A DNA stretch of 64,000 bases from contig MLAK01000741.1 of the NCBI GenBank assembly GCA_001839685.1, forward strand, positions 1 through 64,000, in the 5' to 3' direction. Source of the stretch: Tritrichomonas foetus. Taxonomy: Eukaryota > Parabasalia > Tritrichomonadida > Tritrichomonadidae. The notes beneath the pieces were generated by a model. That model was not told the DNA's origin. It ran no database searches and saw only the letters and a list, made by a program, of their open reading frames with translations. Below are positions 27,801 to 37,717 of the stretch, one piece after another; the first letter of the stretch is position 1; every line of letters starts with the position of its first letter. The translations under genes were made by a program, and so were the position numbers.

Positions 27801-29652
27801 CATTGAAAAGGAAGTAAATAATCAAAATGAAATTAACAAAATTCCAAAGAATAGTGCATCCAAAGGAAAAGAAAAAATGATTAATGAAGGAATAAAGTCA
27901 CAAAAATCAAAAGAAAATATTAAAAAGACGCAAACTCACAAAAAAACAAATTCTAAAGAAGACAATGATGATTGTTTCAGTGATGATTCCGATAACTACA
28001 CCAACACAGCAATCAAAAGAAGAATTCACTCTCATCTCCCTCCCCAGAAAACCAAAATTGATCCAAAATCTATATATGGAAAATCAAAAGGAAAAAACGA
28101 TAAATTATATAAAAATTCCATCACTAATAAAAATGATGAAGTATGCGAAGAAGATGGTAGTCATCCAAAACTTCACTCAAATAAGCAAAGAACTGAATCA
28201 TGGCATAAAACTGGAAAATTGATAAAAATGCAAGAAACTCAAACTGAAAATGACAATTTAGAACAAAATGATAAACAAAATAGCAATTCAAATAACTCCA
28301 AGACGAATTCAAAAGGTAATAAACATAATTCCATAATTAAAAAATCCAAATCAAAAACATCATATATAACGAATACCTCAATTAAAAATGAAATCATTCA
28401 AAATGGAACTAAAGATTCACAAAATGAAAAGATCGTTCTCAAGGTGCAAGAAAGAGCTCCAACTCCAACTCCAAAATATAAGAAAACTCCAATTTTTACA
28501 TCAATTCGAAAAATTGAACGGAACCCCCATTATCAAAGATGTAAAACCCCACCTGTTTTTCCAACAAAAGAATTATTTGTTTTACCAGGCCCAGAAATTA
28601 TTCTTGATAAAGAAGCAGTCATTAAAAAAATTATTTGGGGTCATATTGAATTAATTCCTTTACTGAAACGATTCACAAACATTGAACGAAAGAAAGCAAT
28701 AGAGAAATTTAAGAAAGAATGTTTCGAAGAAACAAATAAGATAATAGAAAACGAAAATGAAACTGAAAAAGATACATCAATTATAATAAATTTAACTCAG
28801 AAATTCAATTCAAGAAAAAACACACCTCTTTTTGAAACCGAAGTTGGAAAAACAGCAAAAACTTCGAAAAATGTTAATGTAGCACCTGTTTCTTTTCATG
28901 ATGGTTCTGTTTTACAGCACCTGTATCCACCTCAACAGCCTTCACCATCAAGAGTTGTTCGATTGAAAACAGCAAACAATAACAATGAACCATCATTATC
29001 AGCTATTTCATTTCAACCTCTTGAAACACTTCATGAATCCATTCCACCAAAATCTCCTAATCATCATCAAAATGTTAATACCAATAACCCCTCTGCCAAT
29101 TCTTCTAGTAATTCTCCTGTTAATTATCCATCTAATAAGAATAATAATAATGCAACATCAAATATTATTTCATCAGATATTGTTTGTGGTGTCTCAATCT
29201 TCAACAAAAACAGCTTAACCAAAGAAAAGAATCATCATATTAAGAATAATGATATCAATAGTATAACTTCTTTTAATATAACTTCACCTAATAAAGGAAA
29301 CAGTCAAATGGAATCAATAAACGAAAGAAAGATAAGAGAAAAGCATTTAGAAACCATTTTCAAAAGCAATCAAAAAATTCCTCCTCTTAACCTTCACTCA
29401 CGAAAAGAAAGTCCAAATCTTGTGAAGCCACCACTAACTGCATTTGGACAAGATTCGCGATCTGCGCGCAGATTTAAAAGCGCATATTCATTTCCGCATT
29501 TCTCTTCAAGGCCTGTTATTTCAATGAAACAAATTGTTTCTACAAGAAAAAGTGAAATTGAAACACGAATACAAGGTCTTCGTGTTGGGAATTTTAGAAA
29601 TGCAAGTCCGCCTGTTTTATTCAGACCAAATGTTGGCAAAAACTCTAAATAG
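24838..29652 (+). CDS. Large beta-propeller / coiled-coil protein (WD40-like), paralogue of 37718-40186
   Basis: A 1604-residue protein. Residues 1 to about 640 are beta-rich repeats that read as WD40-like blades, with diagnostic segments near 560-590 (SDFFITVSLDRTLKIWNY) and 95-125 (VLITVGSGIYVWKL). A Glu/Lys coiled coil (about 720-810, long runs of KAEEEERKKKEEEE type) follows, and then about 750 residues of low-complexity Asn/Ser/Lys-rich sequence with a short conserved-looking helical patch near 1250-1310. It shares an N-terminal domain with the smaller gene at 37718 (for example YDRGLF, QGELIF/EGELVF, FPFPLYACEILNG/LPFPILTCELLNG). The layout resembles long cilia-associated WD-repeat proteins of the WDR87/WDR97 kind, which is only a suggestion. 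A scaffold role at flagella or cytoskeleton is inferred. Confidence 0.8.
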   Translation: MRNLKFGLQAKYQINTGVASANTYFPLNGHEFLATTRGGMYKCENEIIKKVYNIKCSTAVLVKEYNLIVTVSAIGGELSVMMTDDIETPLISRFKTDQIGIFHILYSHKSKVLITVGSGIYVWKLNVKMPVRITSIHKPEVSITLHSKHSLNYDTSILNPPSFDYESELLYLPTKNGFAGFDIDGKEKKLFTKVESTAQTASSLCFENKKFLTARHADGFHLWTKNGTLLKKIPGGVSSILAIRFINRHFALFMDSNLYIFIIDIKTSKFFHCITLPSKPNSLTIIHKECPYLAICHGSQITMLEIVLPWTVWKGMTTQPYFIQRCPKINEAARVLIYCKSSIFSFLSPKDARNLTSAVDTQPSAPLSHFYDRGLFIEHSFDQTNTFVETTRVSQISENKRDLLFITTVGSNTSIFSTGDNPCKVFKTLEIQISSIVICKIDESFMYCFSNNQGELIFYNYSDLAFQKRILITKNWIKKIHYHHQSNSIIVVFENEVHLFDLLSFKDIQKITIKDGSNSHLIGNLLLFGCKTGFLDSCFVECVDGNYKLSVFEDNFGHYHDDCITNFAFSSDFFITVSLDRTLKIWNYHLSLLCEITFPFPLYACEILNGSRDILVGTDNEILVVKGLKVFRGQIDSEIPEIDNFDRISDSLTTQLMTLAQKQEEEEIEDSFLASRQKLDNQFASTHQPLKLNSKIKRFNDFSNSLKPGQYEKPASLKKIDDEISAEERERKFQEMNMLNEKTDTKAFQDKLRAEMKAKAEEEERKKKEEEEKARKEAEEKENKEKAEEEKKKKKKVKKVKRIEQELENNIEDIENEIEPQKVERNDNDDNNDDLFLEKQQELPQPEEEEETPVPQKRERPKPAPPKSTAPRPSRPFRSNVSATENSCSDTNKSDMKSDQSDNEKSTAPESMIKNTSVSKHSSNEPSLVLKAPRKKKTTEKENSNKTNIGNIENNKSEERNSDSSTHDNLTDNSDSEDVNVYINQDESIEKEVNNQNEINKIPKNSASKGKEKMINEGIKSQKSKENIKKTQTHKKTNSKEDNDDCFSDDSDNYTNTAIKRRIHSHLPPQKTKIDPKSIYGKSKGKNDKLYKNSITNKNDEVCEEDGSHPKLHSNKQRTESWHKTGKLIKMQETQTENDNLEQNDKQNSNSNNSKTNSKGNKHNSIIKKSKSKTSYITNTSIKNEIIQNGTKDSQNEKIVLKVQERAPTPTPKYKKTPIFTSIRKIERNPHYQRCKTPPVFPTKELFVLPGPEIILDKEAVIKKIIWGHIELIPLLKRFTNIERKKAIEKFKKECFEETNKIIENENETEKDTSIIINLTQKFNSRKNTPLFETEVGKTAKTSKNVNVAPVSFHDGSVLQHLYPPQQPSPSRVVRLKTANNNNEPSLSAISFQPLETLHESIPPKSPNHHQNVNTNNPSANSSSNSPVNYPSNKNNNNATSNIISSDIVCGVSIFNKNSLTKEKNHHIKNNDINSITSFNITSPNKGNSQMESINERKIREKHLETIFKSNQKIPPLNLHSRKESPNLVKPPLTAFGQDSRSARRFKSAYSFPHFSSRPVISMKQIVSTRKSEIETRIQGLRVGNFRNASPPVLFRPNVGKNSK

Positions 29653-30038
29653 AAAGATGAAAACAAAAATTGTATTTTATACAATTTTTATGTAGCGAAT
29701 TGAATTTAGTGTTGATATTTCGAAAATAATAGTAGAATTTTAAATAATTATAGTAAATGTTCGTTATGCGTTTTAATTTATAATATATCTATCTTCAAAT
29801 TTTGGGTTGAATCCTGAAGTTGTCTCACTTACCCACACACATTTGCGTGATATTATTATTTATGATCGTAAAATGTTCAAATGAAATCACCATTATGAAT
29901 TGATCTAAAGTGTGAAAATTTTAAAAGATGTATTGAAAAACATATATCTTTTTATGTGCTTATATGGTCTTTTCTTCAGAATTCCAGACCATATAACAAC
30001 GGAAAAAGTAGCAGTTTTGAATTATTTTTGATCGTAAA
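29653..30038. promoter_or_regulatory. UGGT upstream region with TATATGGTCT inverted repeat
   Basis: The 386-bp region between the propeller gene and UGGT carries a perfect 10-bp inverted repeat, TATATGGTCT at 29961-29970 and AGACCATATA at 29986-29995, ending 43 bp before the UGGT ATG. An inverted repeat of the same core (TATATGGTT...AACCATATA, 63622-63655) precedes the gene at 63748. A protein-binding site is inferred. Confidence 0.45.
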
Positions 30039-33000
30039 ATGCTTTTCTTACTCTTTCTCCAATTTTCCTTCTCTATTTTTCGAACAGATCACGCTTTATC
30101 AATCTCTGTTGTGGCCCCATGGGGAAACGTCAGTCTTGCTGATCAAATTTTCTCTTTTTGCGTTCATTATTCGCAATCAATAGCGAAAAATTTCCTTTTA
30201 AAAGCGACGAACTTCCCTGAAAACCTCCTAGATGAAAATCAAATTTGGAAAATCGCACGAGAAACAATTCCTTCGCATTTAATTCCTTTATTAACGGCAA
30301 ATATTGATTTTGGTGCGAAATTGCCTGCATCAATTTTCAATGGGTTTTCAGGTTCACCTTCGATATATGACAATAATTTGACCTTTGAAACAGATTTTGT
30401 AAATGGTGAAAGAAAATCTGATTCTAAAATTTTTTATTTAGATATTATAAAAGATGCTAAAAAAATCAACCAGCTTTTAAAGAATAATGAAAACTTTATT
30501 CTTAGAACAACACCAGCACAAAAAGGGGCGAAATCGTTCTTGCATGGGTTTGGTGTTGAAATCCGACCATTTAAGTATTCAATGGAATATAATGTGAAAA
30601 ATCGAGAAGCAGAGCAGACAAAAATTGCCGAAAATTTCAAAGTGTTTGATGAAACAACCCAGAACATTTCTAAGCAGATAAAAGATATGGAACCAAATAT
30701 ATCATCTATCAATTTTGATAATTTTGAATCCAAATTTGCAGGATTTTTATCAAAAAAGTTAAATCAATTTGATTTTCTTCCTTTTTTAAGAGATGTTACC
30801 AATAACTGGCCACTTTTCCTAAAAGAAATTGCAGATTCTCCACAAGATGAACTTTCTGTTGCGAGAATCCATGCACTTTTTGGGAAAATGTCAGAAAAAG
30901 CATATATAAATGGCCGTTTGATTCAGAATTTCGATGATTTTGACATCTTCACATTTCTGAACATGCTTGAACAAGAAAGAACAATGAATGATATTTTATC
31001 TAATCATTTTCATCTAACTGATTCTGAAATATCCCAATTTTCGACGAAAACTGTAAATGATCATCAATATTTTTATTTTGATTATCAAACAGATTTAATC
31101 CAATTTTATAATGATATCGAAAAAGATGATCAATATGCTGAATGGTCGAAAAACAAATTTGATATTTTTAATTATGAACACAGAATGCCTCATGTTAGGA
31201 AAAATCTTTTTACAGTAATTCTATATTGTGATCCATCAACAAACGAAGGATTGAATCAATTAACTGATTTAGTCTTTCTCGTTAAAAGATTAGTACCAAT
31301 CACTTTAGGAGTTCTTCCGATATTCAGAATGAATAATCATATTTCAAGAAAAGTTGCCTTCGCTTATCATCATCTCGCTATGAATGATCTAAATCATGCA
31401 ATTGATTTCTTAATACGTACTTACCACTATCAGCATAAAGAAATTCTGAAACAAAATTCCAAAGTGAAATCAGGAACTAAGAAAAACGGCAATAAAAATG
31501 AAGAAAGCAATCAAAATAATGTTAATCCAGAAGAAATTCCTGAAATAATTTTTGCTCAAGCATATGAAGATATTGCAAGATTAACGAAGACATACAAGAA
31601 ATGGAATAATCTGAACGAATTATATTTTCCAGATTCACATGAATATCAACGAATTAAATCCATTGCAAAATATTATAAAGAGCATAACCTAAGCCCCGGG
31701 AAAGTTTGTGCAAATGGACTAATTTCCAACGCTCCATTAAATTATGAGATTTATTTGAGGATGATCAAACAATCCTTTGATCATATAATTCCACTCATGA
31801 AACAAGAAAACTTTCAAAATAGTATTGATGTTTTTGAAGTATCAGTTTTAAATTTCTTGAGAAAAGCCTCAATCGTTTTGGAAAAAGTTGATACTCAAAT
31901 TTTCACATCTAAAATTGAAGCAATTCCCCTATCAGAAATGAATTTTGACAAACAAATGAAATTTATTGATAATTTTAATAAAATTGAATGGCTTGATTCT
32001 AATTCAACTCAAAATGTAAACACTTACCTTTTCATTTTCGACAATTCATCTATAAATGGTGAAAATAAAGATGAAATACAGAAATTTGATATCATAAAGA
32101 AATTCAATAACGAAAAACATTTATCAAATATAAAAATAGCAATAAATCCAAATCAAGAATTATTTCATCTTAATTCAATCATTTCCCCGACAGATCTTCC
32201 TTGTATTGTAATTAATGGAAGAATTATAACATATTTTGATATTAATTCTATAGAAAAATTGAGATTAATTGATAAATGGAATTATCATTTTATTTTGAAC
32301 TCGTTTCCTGATTTTCTAAAGTCAAATGAAAATATTTTGAGTTCAAAGTTTGAACAGAATTTTTATCTGGCAACTTTATTGAATTCATGGAAGCTACTTG
32401 AAATTAAAAGAGGACAAATTAATGAATTTATATTTGGAAATAATATTTTAACTCACACAGAAAATCACACTGACTTGTCTCTATCAATTTCAATTAATCC
32501 ATTCAGTAAAAATATGCAAAGATTGTCTGGAATATTTGAATATTTAAGTCGAAAGAAAATTGTAAATGTAAAAGTATGTTTAATTCCATATTATCAGCAA
32601 GATTATTTCCAAACACTTTCATCATATTTTAGAAATGCAATTCCATCTTCAAACAATCAAATAAGTGGCATAAATGGTGACACTAATGAAAATCTGAGCG
32701 ATTTTAGTGGCTTGGGTGGTGATGAGGCGATTTTCACCTATTTAAATGATTGTACAACATATTCGTCAATTATTGATGTGCCTAATTCATGGCAAGTTGA
32801 ATCACTAAATTCGCCTTTTGATTTGGATAACATCCTTTTGGCAGAACTAACTCCAAAAGTTCATCGTGCAGAATATATCCTTACTAATGTTATTGTTGAA
32901 GGTTCTGTTAAAAACCTCAAAAATGAATTGGTTTCTGGAATGAGACTCGACATTATTCCGCCAAAAAGAAACACTTCTTCCACATATTACAATGAAAATT

Positions 33001-34088
33001 ATGCATCATCAAGTGACACGCTAGTAATTGGTAAGAAAACAAGTTACTTCCAACTAATGGGAACCATTGGTCTCAATAAAATTATCATCAACAGTAACTC
33101 CCTCAAAATTAATGAGAGTGATCATAATATTTATCATGTTGAAGTGAATAGCTTTACATCTAAATATAACATTATTAAACTGAAACATGAAGTACTAAAA
33201 CAAATAAACAGCCAAGAAAGAAATTATAAAAATTCATCTCGTGTTGATGTTTTTGCTGTTGCAAGTGGGCATTTATATGAAAGGTTGACCAAAATTATGA
33301 TGATTTCAGTCAAGCGTCAAACAAATTCAAGAGTCACTTTTTGGCTTTTAAACAACTTTTTATCACCACAGTTCAAAGCTTCCTTACCAGCAATGGCTGA
33401 AAAATATGGATTTGAATATAAATTAGTGAAATATAAATGGCCTCACTTTATATACCCTCAGCAAGAGAAACAAAGAATTATTTGGGGAAATAAAATATTA
33501 TTCCTTGATGTTTTATTCCCAGTAGATCTGGAGAGAATAATTTACATAGATGCTGACCAAATTGTGCGTACTGACATGAATGAATTAATGAGAATGGACT
33601 TTGAAGGTGCTCCTTATGCTTTTACTCCATTTTGTGATTCACGAAAAGAAACTGAACCATATCGATTCTGGAAAACTGGATATTGGAAGAACTATTTAGA
33701 AGATAAAAAGTATCATATTTCTGCATTATTTGCAATAGATCTTCCAACATTTAGGAAAATGGGTGCTGGTAATATTCTCCGGAAGTATTATCAAAGATTA
33801 GCACCTGATAAATACTCATTAGCAAATTTGGATCAAGATTTGCCAAATTTTGTTCAAAAGAAATTACCTATTTTTTCATTGCCTCAAAACTGGCTTTGGT
33901 GTGAAACTTGGTGCAGTGATGAGACAATGGATCAAGCTAAAACAATCGATTTATGCAATAATCCATTAACAAAGAAGCCAAAACTAGAAATTGCTCAAAC
34001 AAGAGTTGCTGAATGGCCTTCCTTAGATCAAGAAGCACGAAAAATTATAGCAGATAATGATGCATATGAAAAATTGTTTTTCCCATAG
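30039..34088 (+). CDS. UDP-glucose:glycoprotein glucosyltransferase (UGGT)
   Basis: A 1349-residue ER-lumen folding sensor: it adds glucose back to N-glycans of misfolded glycoproteins so they rebind calreticulin-type lectins. A hydrophobic leader (MLFLLFLQFSFSIF) opens the protein. Residues about 20-1060 are the divergent thioredoxin-like and beta-sandwich sensor region. The C-terminal GT24 domain starts near 1068 (VDVFAVASGHLYERL) and has LVKYKWPHF, the donor/metal-binding DAD at 1171-1173 (IIYIDADQIVRTD), YHISALFAIDL, NLDQDLPN and LPQNWLWCETWC, all strongly conserved in UGGTs. Length is slightly below the usual 1450-1600. The protein ends LFFP, without the H/KDEL-type retention signal seen in many UGGTs, so ER retention must work differently if this end is right. 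Confidence 0.95.
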   Translation: MLFLLFLQFSFSIFRTDHALSISVVAPWGNVSLADQIFSFCVHYSQSIAKNFLLKATNFPENLLDENQIWKIARETIPSHLIPLLTANIDFGAKLPASIFNGFSGSPSIYDNNLTFETDFVNGERKSDSKIFYLDIIKDAKKINQLLKNNENFILRTTPAQKGAKSFLHGFGVEIRPFKYSMEYNVKNREAEQTKIAENFKVFDETTQNISKQIKDMEPNISSINFDNFESKFAGFLSKKLNQFDFLPFLRDVTNNWPLFLKEIADSPQDELSVARIHALFGKMSEKAYINGRLIQNFDDFDIFTFLNMLEQERTMNDILSNHFHLTDSEISQFSTKTVNDHQYFYFDYQTDLIQFYNDIEKDDQYAEWSKNKFDIFNYEHRMPHVRKNLFTVILYCDPSTNEGLNQLTDLVFLVKRLVPITLGVLPIFRMNNHISRKVAFAYHHLAMNDLNHAIDFLIRTYHYQHKEILKQNSKVKSGTKKNGNKNEESNQNNVNPEEIPEIIFAQAYEDIARLTKTYKKWNNLNELYFPDSHEYQRIKSIAKYYKEHNLSPGKVCANGLISNAPLNYEIYLRMIKQSFDHIIPLMKQENFQNSIDVFEVSVLNFLRKASIVLEKVDTQIFTSKIEAIPLSEMNFDKQMKFIDNFNKIEWLDSNSTQNVNTYLFIFDNSSINGENKDEIQKFDIIKKFNNEKHLSNIKIAINPNQELFHLNSIISPTDLPCIVINGRIITYFDINSIEKLRLIDKWNYHFILNSFPDFLKSNENILSSKFEQNFYLATLLNSWKLLEIKRGQINEFIFGNNILTHTENHTDLSLSISINPFSKNMQRLSGIFEYLSRKKIVNVKVCLIPYYQQDYFQTLSSYFRNAIPSSNNQISGINGDTNENLSDFSGLGGDEAIFTYLNDCTTYSSIIDVPNSWQVESLNSPFDLDNILLAELTPKVHRAEYILTNVIVEGSVKNLKNELVSGMRLDIIPPKRNTSSTYYNENYASSSDTLVIGKKTSYFQLMGTIGLNKIIINSNSLKINESDHNIYHVEVNSFTSKYNIIKLKHEVLKQINSQERNYKNSSRVDVFAVASGHLYERLTKIMMISVKRQTNSRVTFWLLNNFLSPQFKASLPAMAEKYGFEYKLVKYKWPHFIYPQQEKQRIIWGNKILFLDVLFPVDLERIIYIDADQIVRTDMNELMRMDFEGAPYAFTPFCDSRKETEPYRFWKTGYWKNYLEDKKYHISALFAIDLPTFRKMGAGNILRKYYQRLAPDKYSLANLDQDLPNFVQKKLPIFSLPQNWLWCETWCSDETMDQAKTIDLCNNPLTKKPKLEIAQTRVAEWPSLDQEARKIIADNDAYEKLFFP

Positions 34089-34342
34089 TTATTATTACAA
34101 GTTCTGACGGTTGGATTTTTTTCTGAAATAATGTATCGATCATTTCACAATATAATAAACATAGATGCTCATTGAGTTTTGAATCTTCGGTTATTACAAT
34201 CATTGTTTGAATTTATTTATTGTTTATTAATAAAAATAATTACTATCTTAATTGTTAAATCTATGAATGCAATATAATTCATGAACTTATTTTTCATCGA
34301 AAATGTAAAACCAAAATTGATTGTTTTCAAGTTTTATTAATT

Positions 34343-34942
34343 TTACATAATAGAACAACAGTTGCCCTCTTCCTCTGAATCCTCTTTTTCGTTTGTTTCC
34401 TTTGAATCATTTTCTGTTTTTCTTCTCATATTACTTTGAACAATGACCCTCATGATAGCAGTAAAAGCATCTTTAATATTTATGCCTGTTTTTGCTGAAG
34501 TTTCATAGAATTCACATCCAATTTTATTTGCCAGTTCTCTTCCTTTTTCTGAAGATACTTGTCTATCGCCAACCATATCGCATTTATTTCCCAGTAATAC
34601 AATTCTGTCTCTATAAGAAGTTGAATTTTGAGCTATTTTGTGATAATATTTTTCTGCTTCAGCAAATGAGAGAGATGATGTAACTGAATACACAATAATA
34701 AATGAATTTGCTTCTTTTATACTAATATCAGCAATGCTTGCCATTTCCTCTTGACCTGCAGTATCGATTAACTTAATTGTATACGTCACACCTTCATACA
34801 CCATTTTTACATCAAAAAAATCTTGAATTGTTGGCAGATACTCTGTATCAAATGTATTATTGACAAGCCTCAATACAACACATGTTTTTCCAACACCTCC
34901 TGTACCAAGAATTGCAATCTTCGGGCTATCATCAATACTCAT
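34343..34942 (-). CDS. Ras-family small GTPase with CaaX box
   Basis: A 199-residue small GTPase from the ATG at 34942. G motifs are intact: GTGGVGKT (P-loop), PTIQDFF (switch I with the effector Thr), DTAGQEE (G3), GNKCD (G4, NKxD type) and ETSAK (G5). PTI.D and DTAGQEE.... favour the Ras over the Rab subfamily. The tail is acidic (about 175-192) and ends CCSIM, a CaaX box whose final Met predicts farnesylation; the preceding Cys could be palmitoylated. A membrane-anchored signalling switch is inferred. Its effectors and exchange factors are not in the window, although PAK-like kinases and SAC/FYVE signalling genes are. Confidence 0.92.
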   Translation of the reverse strand: MSIDDSPKIAILGTGGVGKTCVVLRLVNNTFDTEYLPTIQDFFDVKMVYEGVTYTIKLIDTAGQEEMASIADISIKEANSFIIVYSVTSSLSFAEAEKYYHKIAQNSTSYRDRIVLLGNKCDMVGDRQVSSEKGRELANKIGCEFYETSAKTGINIKDAFTAIMRVIVQSNMRRKTENDSKETNEKEDSEEEGNCCSIM

Positions 34943-35815
34943 ATTTGAATTGATGGTTGTAAAAATTCGAATATTTCTGAGAAAAAATGAAAACTAAACT
35001 TCAAACGCTAAGTCAAAAGTTTCGGTATATATATTCATTCTAAGCATCATTTATTCCTGAATAAACGTGAAGAATTTGGAGTAACATTTGATTTAAATGA
35101 GAGATATTGAATGCTTTTGGCCACAATAATAACAAATTCTGAGGTATCAAAGAAAAATAATGAGAAAATTCTGATGAATCTCAATTGAAAATCTTCTTTA
35201 AAAACACGTTTGAATGATCAAATTTTGACTGACATAACGTTTTCTTAAAACGGAGTTTTATCATGGTGAATATGATAAAACTAGAACAAACTATTTATGA
35301 ATGTGTGTCAAGAAGAAACTGTGTGAAATACCACAATTTTCACGCATGATTCGAATCATTCACACACAATAAAATTAAAATGAAAAACATAGATTGGAAA
35401 TTAATCTTCTTATAAATATATCTAGAAAGTGTCTGCACAGTATTATTATTCAAAATGATGAACACTGAGATCAATTCATAAAACGCTAATAAATATCGCT
35501 CAGAATTTTTTCTGAGAGTAATTCAAAAAAATGAAAAGATGGCAAATATTGATTTTGCGGATGTTGATAACTCTACGGAATAACGTTATTAAATAAATCA
35601 AAAAAAAAAAAAAGGAAACATCAAGAATTGAGGAAAGGTTTTCATTGAAACAAAAGGCTTAGTCTCCAAGAAACAATTTCTAAACCCTTTTTCAAAATCT
35701 TCTTCTTGAATGATAACGATATTTCAATTATTTCATTGAAAATAATATGCCGCTAATATTCAAATGATGTGATGATAAGAAAAATCAATTAAACAATTTT
35801 CACATCATTTCAAAA
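34943..35815. other. Divergent intergenic region, Ras-like / Myb genes
   Basis: 873 bp, AT-rich, including a 13-base A run near 35601. No gene recognised. It should hold promoters for both flanking genes. Confidence 0.5.
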
Positions 35816-36487
35816 ATGAACTTTCAACTTCACAAACTCCATCCGAGAAGAAAATTCACACCAATCGAAGATTCGAAACTAAAAGACCTTGTCATCAAAT
35901 ATGGCGAAAATTCATGGCAAAACATTGCAAATGAAATGGAAGGAAGAAATATGCGACAATGTCGGGAGAGATGGATAAATTATTTATCACCAACAGTTGA
36001 TCATACTGCTTGGTTAGAAAACGAAGATAAAAGACTTGATGAATTATATAACGAATTTGGAGCAAAATGGGTCAAAATAGCTAAATATTTCCCAGGAAGA
36101 ACTGACATCAATGTAAAAAACAGATGGATGGTTCTAAATCGACAAAAAAGAAAGAAAGAACGTTTGTTATCTAAAATGGGAAAAAATAAAGTTCAACCTC
36201 AAATTAATCTACAGCCAGTTAAAAAAGTAAATGCCAATTCAAGTTTCATTCAAATATATACAATTCCAATTAATACTGCAGATAAGAAGAATGATTTAAA
36301 AAAAGACAATAATTTTAATGAAAGTGATTTAATGAAAACCGAAGAAAAGTCGATATTTGATGCATTTGATTTTGAAAATGAATATTTAGACTTTGATTCA
36401 CAATCATTTGGAGATCCAAACTTTTGGAATGATACTTTTTCCATTACACCACTTGTTTTGAACCACCAAATTGATCTCAATATTTGA
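35816..36487 (+). CDS. R2R3 Myb-type transcription factor
   Basis: A 223-residue protein. Residues about 10-58 are the R2-like repeat (FTPIEDSKLKDLV...SWQNIANEM.GR..RQCRERWINYL) with Phe in place of the first Trp. Residues 62-112 are the R3 repeat with all three Trp (WLENEDKRLDEL...KWVKIAKYFPGRT...VKNRWM). This two-repeat form is the main Myb type in trichomonads, where such factors bind AACG/TAACNG-like promoter sites. A basic stretch (RQKRKKERLLSK) follows as a likely nuclear signal, then an acidic, Asp/Phe-rich tail (about 170-223) that may activate transcription. Target genes cannot be told. Confidence 0.92.
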   Translation: MNFQLHKLHPRRKFTPIEDSKLKDLVIKYGENSWQNIANEMEGRNMRQCRERWINYLSPTVDHTAWLENEDKRLDELYNEFGAKWVKIAKYFPGRTDINVKNRWMVLNRQKRKKERLLSKMGKNKVQPQINLQPVKKVNANSSFIQIYTIPINTADKKNDLKKDNNFNESDLMKTEEKSIFDAFDFENEYLDFDSQSFGDPNFWNDTFSITPLVLNHQIDLNI

Positions 36488-37079
36488 AAATGCCTTTTAT
36501 GTTTTGAATGAGAGATCATAGGAACTCAAAGACATTTACAAAATTATTATTATTAACATTACCGAATAAATCTATCAATAGAGTGAATTACTTGTTTTTT
36601 TAATTATGATTTTTTTATCTCATATGTTATATGAATTCTCTATACACAACAACTTATCGCCGAAACGCTTGAAAAATAAAGTTTTTTATTGTTTCGAAAA
36701 TGCTATACTAGAAGTATATACTGGATAAGGATCAATATTAATGGAAAGCTCTGAGAAATGACTTCTCCAACAAAGAAATGAGTAGTATTAATAAAATATG
36801 GCGAATGAGACCAAAAACATTTTCTTGGAAAATCAAGAAAGATAAAACAACAATAAGAATAATTATATGTTTGTAACTGTTGGACCTCAGTCAAAACATG
36901 AAAGAAATCTCTCATTAATCATAGTTTCACATGAATCATATGTTCAAAATTATGAATTCTCGCGAAATTATGATCACTTGAAAATTTCAAGTTGAATAAA
37001 AAAATAATAAAAAAAAAAGGAAAAAATAATAAGAATAGTGGGTAGGTCATATAAAAAGTTGTAAAAAGATAGCATTCAT
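36488..37079. other. Convergent intergenic region, Myb / eL43
   Basis: 592 bp, AT-rich with A-rich runs near 37000-37030; no gene recognised. Confidence 0.5.
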
Positions 37080-37358
37080 TTACTTAGCCTGGGCTTCACG
37101 GAGACGTTTGATGGCGGCGCGGGCGGCGAGGGCTGTTGGTGTTGTTGGTGTGTAAGCACCACCGGATGTGGCCTTGCGGCACTTTTCGCATGTCCAAACG
37201 CCGACAACATTACGTCTGACTGATGTCTTTCCGCAGAATGGGCATGGGTACTTCTTTCTCTGTGAAATTTCGATCTTTTTGATTGTCTTACGGAGTGATG
37301 CACCATAGCGTGTGCCGTATTTTCCGCAAATTCCGACTTTCTTTGTTCTACGAGCCAT
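37080..37358 (-). CDS. RPL37A: 60S ribosomal protein eL43 (L37a)
   Basis: A 92-residue protein, the normal length for eL43, from the ATG at 37358 (the frame continues 15 bp upstream to a TTG). It starts [20 protein letters not shown] and carries the C4 zinc ribbon CPFC...CEKC, then GGAYTPTTP. It is part of the large cytosolic ribosomal subunit. Codons are GC-richer than in its neighbours, as expected for a highly expressed gene. The start context on the coding strand (TTTGCTGAAATGGC) is preceded by TTTCGGTTGGGTTGG, possibly a promoter element. Confidence 0.97.
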   Translation of the reverse strand: MARRTKKVGICGKYGTRYGASLRKTIKKIEISQRKKYPCPFCGKTSVRRNVVGVWTCEKCRKATSGGAYTPTTPTALAARAAIKRLREAQAK

Positions 37359-37717
37359 TTCAGCAAAGACCAACCCAACCGAAATTTTATATTCAAATTA
37401 TTGAATATTTTACAATAATGACATGTTATATAAAAAATGACAAATTCCTTCTCACTGATACATAAATTTTATTTAAATATAAAGCATAGATTAAATTTAA
37501 CATACAACAAAACACAGTTTATAATAAAATTTGTTGAATGAATGTATTTAAATAATTATATAATCATGTTTTACGAGAAAGCATGACATTACACTTTTTG
37601 ATAACTTTCGAGGAATTATCAATATTAATGGCCATTTTTTGAAATAAAACTCGAATGTACGTTAAGTTAAAACTTTTGAATATATATTTAGTCACATACA
37701 ATCTTTGGTTTTCCGAC
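37359..37717. other. Divergent promoter region, eL43 / propeller paralogue
   Basis: 359 bp. An in-frame ATG at 37655 would add 21 residues to the next protein; apart from this I see only AT-rich DNA and the GGTTGGG-containing segment close to eL43. Confidence 0.45.

Noticed and set aside
37655..37717. Upstream in-frame ATG giving a hydrophobic N terminus to the smaller propeller protein
   Set aside because: Alignment with the larger paralogue starts at the ATG at 37718; the upstream start remains possible but less likely.
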